In this document: one piece after another, positions 1 through 6,086 of the stretch | Layout: every line of letters begins with the position of its first letter | How positions within the stretch are numbered: the stretch's first letter is position 1 | DNA from: Scedosporium boydii | Taxonomy: Eukaryota > Ascomycota > Sordariomycetes > Microascales > Microascaceae | Direction: 5' to 3' | NCBI GenBank assembly: GCA_002221725.1 | Contig: NJFT01000439.1 | Coordinates: 1 to 10,516 of the forward strand | DNA: 10,516 nt | The notes under the pieces: generated by a model | What the model saw: only the letters and a program-made list of their open reading frames with translations | Told to the model about the DNA's origin: nothing | The model's database searches: none | Position numbers and translations under genes: made by a program

Positions 1-398
1 CTTTCTTTCTTAGTTTCACAGTAGTATTAGGTGCTACTATTTTAGGGTTCCAAAAACATGGCTTAAAATTCTTTTCTTTATTAGTACCGGCGGGTTGTCC
101 TTTAGGTTTATTACCTTTACTAGTTTTCATTGAATTTGTTTCATATTTAGCTAGAAACGTTTCTTTAGGGCTTAGATTAGCTGCTAATATACTTTCTGGG
201 CATATGTTATTAAATATACTAGCTGGTTTCACTTATAATATAATGACTTCAGGTATTATATTTTTCTTTTTAGGATTAATACCATTAGCATTTATAGTTG
301 CTTTCTCAGGATTAGAATTTGGTATTGCATTTATTCAAGCTCAAGTTTTTGTTGTTTTATCATCTTCTTATATAAAAGATGGGCTAGATTTACACTAG
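1..398 (+). CDS. atp6: ATP synthase F0 subunit a (subunit 6), 3' part
   Basis: This is the C-terminal part of the proton-channel subunit a of the mitochondrial F1F0 ATP synthase, an inner-membrane protein that moves protons past the c-ring. The frame is open from base 3 to the TAG at 396-398, about 131 residues, and the 5' end lies outside the window. The family signature reads FIEFVSYLARNVSLGLRLAAN, with the essential arginine encoded at 174-176, followed by ILSGHML. The last membrane hairpin ends with GIAFIQAQVFVVL and a short tail SYIKDGLDLH. At least three hydrophobic segments are visible. The region contains no TGA codon and no AGC codon. Identity is certain from these motifs. Only the start and full length cannot be judged here. 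Confidence 0.97.
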   Translation, partial: FFLSFTVVLGATILGFQKHGLKFFSLLVPAGCPLGLLPLLVFIEFVSYLARNVSLGLRLAANILSGHMLLNILAGFTYNIMTSGIIFFFLGLIPLAFIVAFSGLEFGIAFIQAQVFVVLSSSYIKDGLDLH

Positions 399-465
399 TA
401 ATTATTTAAAATTCCTGAAATAAAATTAAAATATATTTTATATAAATATATTTCACATAAATATG

Positions 466-493
466 AAACAATAATGTTTATTGTTTTTTTTTT
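466..493 (+). terminator. Hairpin plus T run downstream of atp6 (possible RNA 3'-end or processing signal)
   Basis: The arms aaacaata (466-473) and tattgttt (479-486) are perfectly complementary around a 5-base loop, and the T run continues to about 493. The element starts 67 bases after the atp6 stop. It has the shape of a bacterial intrinsic terminator, but the stem is almost pure A/T. In fungal mitochondria, stem-loops after genes are better known as processing or stability elements than as terminators. The structure is seen directly. Its role is inferred. Confidence 0.4.
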
Positions 494-550
494 ATCAAAA
501 TAGCATAATTTAACCTAATTTTTTTTCTAAATAAAGCCTTGTATAGTTAA

Positions 551-626
551 ATAACATAATCGCAACTCCTCGTATTAATTTAATATAGCATAATCGCAGT
601 CCCATATTAATTTAATATAGCATAAT
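551..626. repeat. Short imperfect tandem repeat, period about 32 bases
   Basis: The 22-base string beginning tattaatttaatatagcata occurs exactly at 573-594 and again at 605-626. The preceding bases are also related: the word cataatcgca occurs at 555-564 and again at 589-598. Together this makes two and a half units of about 32-34 bases. It looks like a local slippage duplication in a non-coding spacer. I see no sign of a hairpin mobile element or a tRNA in it. Confidence 0.7.
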
Positions 627-779
627 TAAACCTCAGTTTAATTGAGGTAGTCAATACTATTATCTAAATTGAGGATTAAAATTAAAAAAGAAAATATTGT
701 TAAACAATTTGAAAAATTTTTTTTAAGGCTGTTAATAAACATACACATATTTTATGATTAAAAATATCATGCCCCACTT

Positions 780-1508
780 ATGGCTAAAAATATTATAACA
801 CTGCTTGATCTAAAATTAGGAATTGGGTCAATGATGCCTTTTGAGGTGTCAAATTTAATAAACACTAGAACTTTTTCTACTGCCAGAAATTTATTATTTT
901 CAGACGAAGAGGAAAGTGATAATGAGTACGAAAATGTAACTGTTTATACTTCTGGACTTGAAGATTTTGATACTTCTGAAAATGAAAATGCTTACACTTC
1001 TGAAGATGAAAATACTAATAATTCTAACAAAACTTTAGTGGATTGTACTGCACATTTTGTTAAAAATGATACAGTAGACTACGAAGGAGGTAATAATACA
1101 AGTGATGATTCATCAGTAGGATCAATTGCTACCGGCGATATTATTGATAATTGTAAAAACAAATCAAACTTAGGAGTGAAGAAACATTTTGAGGTTAAGG
1201 AATTCGAATTAGGAGGAGCAAGAAATATAAAACAACGTAGAAATCCTACTGTTGAGGATTTTGATAAATTTGAACAAAAAGCTAAGGATATTGATCGTGC
1301 TCACGATGAAAAATTAGCTAATCTAAAAAGAAAATTACCAAAGGTTATGAGTGCAATTAAAGAGCACAGAATAGGTAAGATTAGCCATTTTATTAAGAGA
1401 AAGAGAAGAGGCTGAATCAAGAGAAGAGGCCGAAAGATTAACTGCTCTGTTAAAAGCAAGAGAAGCGATTGAAAGATCGACTGCGGAATTAACAGAAAAA
1501 GAAGGTAA
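780..1508 (+). CDS. Unidentified acidic low-complexity ORF, probably frameshifted
   Basis: I do not recognise this protein. Reading starts at ATG 780 and reaches a TGA at 1413-1415 after 211 residues. In code 4, TGA is Trp, so the frame formally runs to TAA 1506-1508 (242 residues). The first 45 residues look ordered (MAKNIITLLDLKLG, FEVSNLINTRTF). Residues 40-75 are rich in Asp, Glu, Ser and Asn, with repeated TSExE-type words, and residues 140-205 are rich in Lys and Glu. It has no membrane segment and no LAGLIDADG or GIY-YIG motif. From about 1375 the plausible coding sequence continues in the +1 frame (see 1375-1668). The in-frame tail after that point becomes Lys/Arg/Cys junk and contains AGC codons, which the other genes here never use. 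The true product is therefore probably broken, or needs a frameshift. Accessory mitochondrial ORFs of this kind are common in fungi and evolve quickly. Confidence 0.55.
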
Positions 1509-1668
1509 AAATAAAAGAAACTTCGATGAGAGTTTCGACAAACAAGAAAGAGAATCTGAACAAGATTCTAAGCATAGAAAAGTAGATCAACAATCACCTC
1601 TTGACTATGTAGTTGAAAAAAAGAATACTGAAATGCCGGATATCTTTGATATGGACGGCGGAGAATAA
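1375..1668 (+). pseudogene. Out-of-frame C-terminal continuation of the unidentified ORF
   Basis: In the frame one base on from the 780 ORF, reading is open for 97 codons, from just after a TAG (1372-1374) to TAA 1666-1668. The peptide is a strongly charged likely coiled coil (RLAILLREREEAESREEAER, then TALLKAREAIERS). It ends in a more distinctive tail: SPLDYVVEKK, then TEMPDIFDMDGGE. No ATG lies near its start (the first in-frame ATG is 1633), so it is best read as the second half of the same gene. It has no TGA and no AGC codons. The frame change must lie between 1372 and 1413, and most likely before 1384. A +1 skip, an assembly error or a true inactivating indel would all explain it. Confidence 0.6.
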
Positions 1669-1934
1669 TAGCAATAAACTTGTTAATATTTACTATATGT
1701 TAGTGATAATGAAAGGAAAGTTCTCTTATTTTAAAAATTAGGAATTATATAAATATAAGAATATTGTATAGAAATTATTCAAGGATATCAACAATTTATT
1801 GTTAAACAAATATAATGGACGGACTATTTATTCTAAATAAAATGTTATTTTAGGTATAGGTATAACAGAAAATAGCTTATTATTATCCGACATAATGTTT
1901 ATATTAATAAGTGATATGATAGAAATCATGTCAA
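1669..1934. other. Spacer before rns, with a terminal hairpin
   Basis: No gene is visible in these 266 bases. Stop codons are dense in all frames and there is no tRNA-like fold. Close to the rRNA, the arms tgatatga (1912-1919) and tcatgtca (1926-1933) form an 8-bp stem with one G-T pair around the loop tagaaa, ending one base before the estimated 5' end of rns. It could mark the processing site of the rRNA precursor. That role is inferred from position alone. Confidence 0.5.
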
Positions 1935-3384
1935 AATTTTTAGATGAGTTTGGTGATAGCTCTGATTGAACGCTGTCTAAGTGCTTGACACATGCTAATC
2001 GAACGATTAATACAATTGAAAAATTAAATTAATAGTGGTGTAAGGGTGAGTATAAGATATTTTTGCCTGCCTTGAAGTAAGGGAGTAATAAAATCCCTTA
2101 TAATAGTAAAGGTGGTAATATTACCATCGCTTTGAGAGGACGATAAATATCATAGAAAAAGGTAGTTGTTAAGGTAATGGCTTAACAAGCTGTAAATTTT
2201 CTTAGTCGTAACTGAGAGGTTGATCGACCACATTGGGTCTGAAAAAACCCCAATGCAAATATGCACAGCAGTGAGGAATTTTGGTCAATGGCCTAACGGC
2301 CGAACTGGCAACTTAGGGAAACGACAATTGGTTGTCAAATGAAGTTTTGTCTATATATTGATAATGACAATATATATAAATAGTCTTGACTAATTACGTG
2401 CCAGCAGTCGCGGTAATACGTAAGAGACAAGTGTTATTCATCTTAAGTAGGTTTAAAGGGCACCTAGACGGTCAAAATGGCTTTATATAAAGTAGTATTT
2501 GACTAGAGTTTTATGTAAGAAGTACAGTACTTTTAAGTGGAGAGATGAAATTCTGTGATACTCTAGGGACTGGTAAAGGCGAAGGCAGTCTTCTATGTAA
2601 AAACTGACGTTAAAGGGCGAAGGCACAGAGAACGAACAGGATTAGGTACCCTAGTAGTCTTTGCAGACAATGATGAATGCCATAGATTAGATAATTATTT
2701 GGTCTATAAATGAAAGTGTAAGCATTTCACCTCAAGAGTAAAGTGGCAACACTGGAACTGAAATCACTAGACCGTTTCTGACACCAGTAGTGAAGTATGT
2801 TATTTAATTCGATGATCCACGAAAAACCTTACCACAATTTGAATACTTAATTTTTATTAAGATACAGGTGTTGCACGGCTGTTTTCAGTTAATGTTGTGA
2901 AACTGTGGTTTCTCCATGTAATTAACGGAATCCCTATCTCTATTTATAGTTTTTATAGAGCATTTTTTCTGTATACCGGAAATAACAAAGGGGACAAAGA
3001 CAAGTCATCATGGCCCTTATATTGTGGGCTATAAACGTGCCGCAATACTCCTAAACAAAGAGATGCGAAAATGTGAATTCAAGCTAATCTCAAAAAATAG
3101 GATACAAAATTTAGTGAGAAGGATTATAGTCTGAAATTCGACTATATGAATAAGTAATTGCTAGTAATCGTGAATCACCATGTCACGGTGAATATAACCT
3201 CGGATTGGTACTAACCACTCGTCACATGCTGAAAGGAGTACTGTGCAATAAGTTTGCTCTTTTACTGTAAAAATATAATAATTATAATTAGACCTTTATA
3301 GTGGAATTCACCGAATGCGAGACTCTAATCAGTGTTAAGTCGAAATACGGTTCGTGTAGTGGAAGTTGCACGGGATTGATTAAC
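1935..3384 (+). rRNA. rns: Small-subunit (SSU, 12S/16S-like) mitochondrial rRNA
   Basis: This is the structural RNA of the small mitoribosomal subunit. Conserved SSU landmarks occur in the right order: the 5' stretch gatagctctgattgaacgct (1954-1973), the 530 loop gtgccagcagtcgcggtaat (2399-2418), the 790 region taccctagtagtc (about 2647-2659), the 1050 region gcacggctg (about 2874-2882), and the decoding-site segment ending actcgtcac (about 3217-3225). The 3' minor domain ends with cggttcgtgtagtggaagtt (3348-3367). The stretch gttatttaattcgatgatcc (2799-2818) nearly matches the fungal MS2 primer site. No intron is apparent, since the landmark spacing is continuous over about 1450 bases, a usual Pezizomycotina length. 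The 3' end lacks the bacterial CCTCC anti-Shine-Dalgarno sequence, as expected in mitochondria. Both ends are estimated by comparison with E. coli 16S and may be off by some tens of bases. Confidence 0.95.
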
Positions 3385-3439
3385 CATAACAAAAAAAATA
3401 TATTTAAAAATTTAAATCCATATTTTTTATATATTCAAA

Positions 3440-3525
3440 AGGAAGGTCCCGTTTGTAGGTATGACGGGTTGAGCTGTAAACTCAATAGCTAACTGCTATC
3501 AAAGGTTCGAGTCCTTTTCTTCCTA
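3440..3525 (+). tRNA. trnY: tRNA-Tyr (anticodon GTA)
   Basis: The acceptor stem pairs aggaagg (3440-3446) with tcttcct (3518-3524), with one G-T pair and discriminator A. The anticodon arm is ttgag / ctgtaaa / ctcaa, with GTA at 3476-3478. A long variable arm, tagc-taact-gcta (3486-3498), makes it class II, as in fungal mitochondrial and bacterial tRNA-Tyr. The T arm is aaagg / ttcgagt / ccttt. It sits between rns and cox3 and probably releases both by tRNA processing. Confidence 0.95.
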
Positions 3526-3618
3526 TGTAGGTATGTGTCCTACTATACATACGTGGGCGCATTTGATCCACTAAATGTAAATATATGTTTGTACGAAAGA
3601 TTAATTTAAAAATTAACG

Positions 3619-4428
3619 ATGTCTACTGCAGTAAGAAGTAATTTTCAATTTCATCCTTACCATCTAGTTTCTCCGTCACCATGACCTTTATATACTAGTA
3701 TTAGTTTAGGAAGTCTAGCATTTACAGCAGCTTTATCTATGCATAATTTTCACAATTCATATATAATATGATACGTGTCTCTTATATTAGTTATTTCTTC
3801 TATGTCATTATGATTTAGAGACATAGTAACAGAAGGTACATTCTTAGGAGATCATACATTTGCAGTTCAAAAAGGGTTAAATATAGGTGTTCTATTATTT
3901 ATACTTTCTGAAGCTTTATTCTTTTTAGCTATTTTCTGAGCATTCTTCCACAGTGCATTACATCCAACTGTTGAATTAGGAGCTCAATGACCACCTATGG
4001 GAATAGATCCTATAAATCCATTTGAATTACCATTACTTAATACAATAATTTTATTATCAAGTGGTGCAACTATTACATATGGACATCATGCATTAATTAA
4101 AGGAGATAGAGCAGGAAGTTTATATGGTACAGCAGCTTCAGTAGTTTTAGCTCTTATATTTACATTCTTCCAAGCTGTAGAATACAATGTATCTTCTTTC
4201 ACTATAAGTGACGGTATATTTGGTACATGTTTCTACTTTGGTACTGGTTTCCACGGACTACACGTTATAATAGGAACAATATTCTTAGCAGTAGGTCTAT
4301 GAAGAATTTATGCATATCATTTAACAGATCATCACCATCTAGGGTATGAAGCTGGTATTTTATACTGACATTTTGTTGATGTAGTATGATTAATATTATA
4401 TATTGCAATATATTATTGAGGAAGTTAG
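3619..4428 (+). CDS. cox3: Cytochrome c oxidase subunit 3
   Basis: Subunit III of complex IV is an inner-membrane protein that stabilises the catalytic core beside subunits I and II. The frame runs from ATG 3619 to TAG 4426-4428, giving 269 residues, the normal fungal length. Family landmarks include [19 protein letters not shown] near the N-terminus, [31 protein letters not shown] with its membrane glutamate, [32 protein letters not shown], and a final [19 protein letters not shown]. Seven membrane segments fit. All nine Trp codons are TGA, so the standard code would cut the protein into pieces; the segment 3997-4302 is only one such piece. AGT occurs nine times and AGC never. There is no intron. 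tRNA-Tyr ends 93 bases upstream and tRNA-Lys follows 24 bases after the stop. Confidence 0.98.
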
Positions 4429-4452
4429 TATAAGTTATATTAAATACTAAAA

Positions 4453-4524
4453 GGGATTTTAGTATAATGGTAATGCAAATGACTTTTAATCATTAAGATG
4501 TAGGTTCGAATCCTGCAAATCCTA
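4453..4524 (+). tRNA. trnK: tRNA-Lys (anticodon TTT)
   Basis: The acceptor pairs gggattt (4453-4459) with aaatcct (4517-4523), with the first pair G-T and discriminator A. The anticodon arm is aatga / cttttaa / tcatt, with TTT at 4485-4487. The T arm is gtagg / ttcgaat / cctgc. It follows cox3 by 24 bases. Confidence 0.95.
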
Positions 4525-4557
4525 TTTCTTTTTAATGAATTTTTTTTATTAAATAAA

Positions 4558-4628
4558 GCAATTATAGGTTAATGGTAAACCTGTCGTCTTCCACACGAAG
4601 ATTGTTGGTTCGAGTCCAACTAATTGCG
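4558..4628 (+). tRNA. trnG: tRNA-Gly (anticodon TCC)
   Basis: The acceptor gcaatta (4558-4564) pairs perfectly with taattgc (4621-4627), with discriminator G. The anticodon loop cttccac holds TCC at 4590-4592. The outermost anticodon-stem pair is a G-A mismatch (4583/4599). The T arm is gttgg / ttcgagt / ccaac. Confidence 0.95.
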
Positions 4629-4634
4629 TATGAA

Positions 4635-4694
4635 TAAACCTAGTTCCATTATTTTATAAAAGAAGGAGTTTAATAATATTATTATTTAGGTTTA
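4635..4694. repeat. Inverted repeat between trnG and trnD
   Basis: The arms taaaccta (4635-4642) and taggttta (4687-4694) are perfect reverse complements separated by 44 AT-rich bases. The size is close to a tRNA, but no anticodon arm or TTCGA-type T loop can be placed, so I do not call a tRNA. It may be a folded spacer, a decayed tRNA or chance in AT-rich DNA. Confidence 0.45.
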
Positions 4695-4714
4695 ACATTT
4701 AAAATTTAAACAAA

Positions 4715-4787
4715 GATTTAGTAGCTTAATTGGTAGAGTGCTTCCCTGTCACGGAAGAAGATGTCGGTTCGAATCCGATCTAATTCG
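4715..4787 (+). tRNA. trnD: tRNA-Asp (anticodon GTC)
   Basis: The acceptor gatttag (4715-4721) pairs with ctaattc (4780-4786), with a T-T mismatch at the third pair (4717/4784) and discriminator G. The anticodon arm is cttcc / ctgtcac / ggaag, with GTC at 4748-4750. The T arm is gtcgg / ttcgaat / ccgat. Only two bases separate it from the next tRNA. Confidence 0.93.
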
Positions 4788-4789
4788 AA

Positions 4790-4870
4790 GGAAGAATAGC
4801 CATTGGTAAGGTAAGGTATCTACTAAATACTGTGTATAAGCACTTGAGTGTTCGATTCACTCTTCTTCCG
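4790..4870 (+). tRNA. trnS: tRNA-Ser for AGY codons, with anticodon ACT instead of GCT
   Basis: The acceptor ggaagaa (4790-4796) pairs perfectly with ttcttcc (4863-4869), with discriminator G. The anticodon arm is ggtat / ctactaa / atact, so the anticodon at 4822-4824 is ACT. A variable-arm hairpin gtg-tataag-cac (4832-4843) marks a class II serine tRNA, and the T arm is gagtg / ttcgatt / cactc. The usual mitochondrial tRNA for AGU/AGC has GCT. Here position 34 is A. No alternative pairing register gives GCT. The fold is otherwise sound, so this is not an obvious pseudogene. Confidence 0.9.
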
Positions 4871-4962
4871 GATTTTATGGTGTAACATCAATTTAAATCT
4901 TCTCAATACTTTATAAGTAATTTAACTGTAACCTTTTTAGGTAAAAATTTAAAAAATATAAA

Positions 4963-5634
4963 ATGAGTAATTTATTTATTATAAATGAAATTTTGACTAA
5001 TAAATACAATGTAGAAGTATTAGATATTATATCTATATTTACTATTATATGTGGTATTTCTATTATTGTAACTAAAAATCCCATAATTTCTATACTATAT
5101 TTAATAGGACTGTTTGGGGGTGTTTCTTCATATTTAATGTTATTAGGTTTAAGTTTTATAGGGTTAGCTTATTTAATTATTTATATAGGGGCGGTCTCAA
5201 TATTATTTTTATTTATATTAATGCTGATTAATATAAGAACAAGTGAACTACAAAATAATAATACGAATAGTATACCCTTAGCTTTAATTACATTAATTTT
5301 TTTAAGTTATGCAATATTCCAAATATTACCTTACAGTATCGCAGTATTAAACAATTTTTTTACAAACATAAATACTGTAATACATAATATGTCTTTTCAT
5401 AAATCTGCTGGAAATCTTTTACAAAAAGATTTATTTATAAATAATAACGATATATATTTTGCAAGTAGTAATGATTGAAATGGTAATTTAATCGATGTGA
5501 ATAATATATCTAATATAGGAACAATTATATATACTAGTTATAATATATGATTAATTATAACAGGATTTATATTATTATTAGCTATGGTTGGTGCAATAAT
5601 AATAACACTTAAAAAAACCAAAAGGAGAGATTAG
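4963..5634 (+). CDS. nad6: NADH dehydrogenase (complex I) subunit 6
   Basis: ND6 is a membrane subunit of the proton-pumping arm of complex I. The frame starts at ATG 4963 and ends at TAG 5632-5634, giving 223 residues. Two TGA codons (5476-5478, 5548-5550) are read as Trp; in the standard code the protein would stop early at 171 residues. The family core is GLAYLIIYIGAVSILFLFIL in the third membrane segment. It is preceded by NPIISILYLIGLFGGVSSYL and followed by a segment near residues 105-125, a polar loop of about 70 residues rich in Asn (roughly 130-200), and a last membrane helix ending MVGAIIITLKK. The long loop is usual in fungal ND6. The last ten bases, including the stop codon, overlap tRNA-Val: the TAG is formed by tRNA positions 8-10. 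Confidence 0.96.
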
Positions 5635-5696
5635 CTCAATGGTAGAGCAGTCGTTTTACACACGAAAGGTTAGGCGTTCAAATCGCCTATTTCTCA
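5625..5696 (+). tRNA. trnV: tRNA-Val (anticodon TAC), overlapping the nad6 3' end
   Basis: The acceptor gagagat (5625-5631) pairs with atttctc (5689-5695), with one G-T pair and discriminator A. The anticodon loop tttacac has TAC at 5657-5659. The T arm is aggcg / ttcaaat / cgcct. The first ten bases are also the last two codons, one further codon base and the stop of nad6. Confidence 0.95.
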
Positions 5697-5706
5697 ACAT
5701 TAAATT

Positions 5707-5777
5707 AATTCTTTAACTTAAGGGTAAAGTGCATTTTTGATAAGAATGAAATTCAAGTTCGACTCTTGAAAGAATTA
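5707..5777 (+). tRNA. trnI: tRNA-Ile (anticodon GAT)
   Basis: The acceptor aattctt (5707-5713) pairs perfectly with aagaatt (5770-5776), with discriminator A. The D stem is actt/aagt. The anticodon arm is cattt / ttgataa / gaatg, with GAT at 5739-5741. The T arm is tcaag / ttcgact / cttga. Confidence 0.94.
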
Positions 5778-5779
5778 CA

Positions 5780-5868
5780 AGAGAATTGGCCGAGCGGTTT
5801 AAGGCGATAAGCTTGAGTCTTATTTGATATAATAAAATATCACATCCGTTCGAATCGGATATTCTCTG
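5780..5868 (+). tRNA. trnS: tRNA-Ser (anticodon TGA)
   Basis: The acceptor agagaat (5780-5786) pairs perfectly with attctct (5861-5867), with discriminator G. The anticodon arm is ataag / cttgagt / cttat, with TGA at 5814-5816, reading UCN codons. The long variable arm tgatat-aataaa-atatca (5825-5842) confirms a class II serine tRNA. The T arm is atccg / ttcgaat / cggat. It lies two bases after tRNA-Ile. Confidence 0.95.
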
Positions 5869-5876
5869 ATATAAAT

Positions 5877-5947
5877 GCTTCTATAGCTCAACGGTAGAGC
5901 TTGATACTGTTAATATCATGATAGATGTTCGATTCATCTTAGGGGCG
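5877..5947 (+). tRNA. trnN: tRNA-Asn (anticodon GTT)
   Basis: The acceptor gcttcta (5877-5883) pairs with taggggc (5940-5946) through two adjacent T-G pairs, with discriminator G. The D stem is gctc/gagc. The anticodon arm is tgata / ctgttaa / tatca, with GTT at 5909-5911. The T arm is agatg / ttcgatt / catct. Confidence 0.93.
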
Positions 5948-5955
5948 AAATAGGT

Positions 5956-6028
5956 CGGATTAGAGCCAGGTTGGTTAGGCGCCTCGTTTGGGTCGAGGAA
6001 TAGTTAGGTTCGAATCCTAATAATCCGA
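5956..6028 (+). tRNA. trnP: tRNA-Pro (anticodon TGG)
   Basis: The acceptor cggatta (5956-5962) pairs perfectly with taatccg (6021-6027), with discriminator A. The anticodon arm is cctcg / tttgggt / cgagg, with TGG at 5989-5991. The T arm is ttagg / ttcgaat / cctaa. Position 8 is G rather than the usual T. It is the last tRNA before rnl. Confidence 0.93.
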
Positions 6029-6086
6029 AATTCTATATTAAATAGAAATGTAATGTAATAGATATATAATATGTGTATATAATACA

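Larger units (their letters stand above)
399..779. other. AT-rich intergenic spacer between atp6 and an unidentified ORF
   Basis: I see no gene in this 381-base spacer. It holds an AT-rich near-repeat around 430-455, a perfect hairpin with a following T run (466-493), a short tandem duplication (551-626), and a second hairpin with arms acctca (630-635) and tgaggt (643-648) around a 7-base loop. A short frame beginning with ATG at 769 closes after nine codons and looks meaningless. I could not recognise a promoter motif with confidence. Confidence 0.7.

Noticed and set aside
1335..1541. 68-codon reading frame on the - strand
   Set aside because: It is the antisense of the charged coiled-coil segment. 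The + strand frame 1375-1668 has the more plausible protein, and every other gene here is on the + strand.
3301..3492. 63-codon + strand frame across the rns 3' end and tRNA-Tyr
   Set aside because: It overlaps conserved rRNA and tRNA sequence completely, so it is chance.
3526..3618. A further tRNA between trnY and cox3
   Set aside because: Short inverted words such as gtagg/cctac are present, but no T arm or anticodon arm can be built.
5877..5947. tRNA-Trp instead of tRNA-Asn
   Set aside because: I considered it because a Trp tRNA is often near this cluster in related mitogenomes, but the anticodon loop ctgttaa clearly gives GTT.
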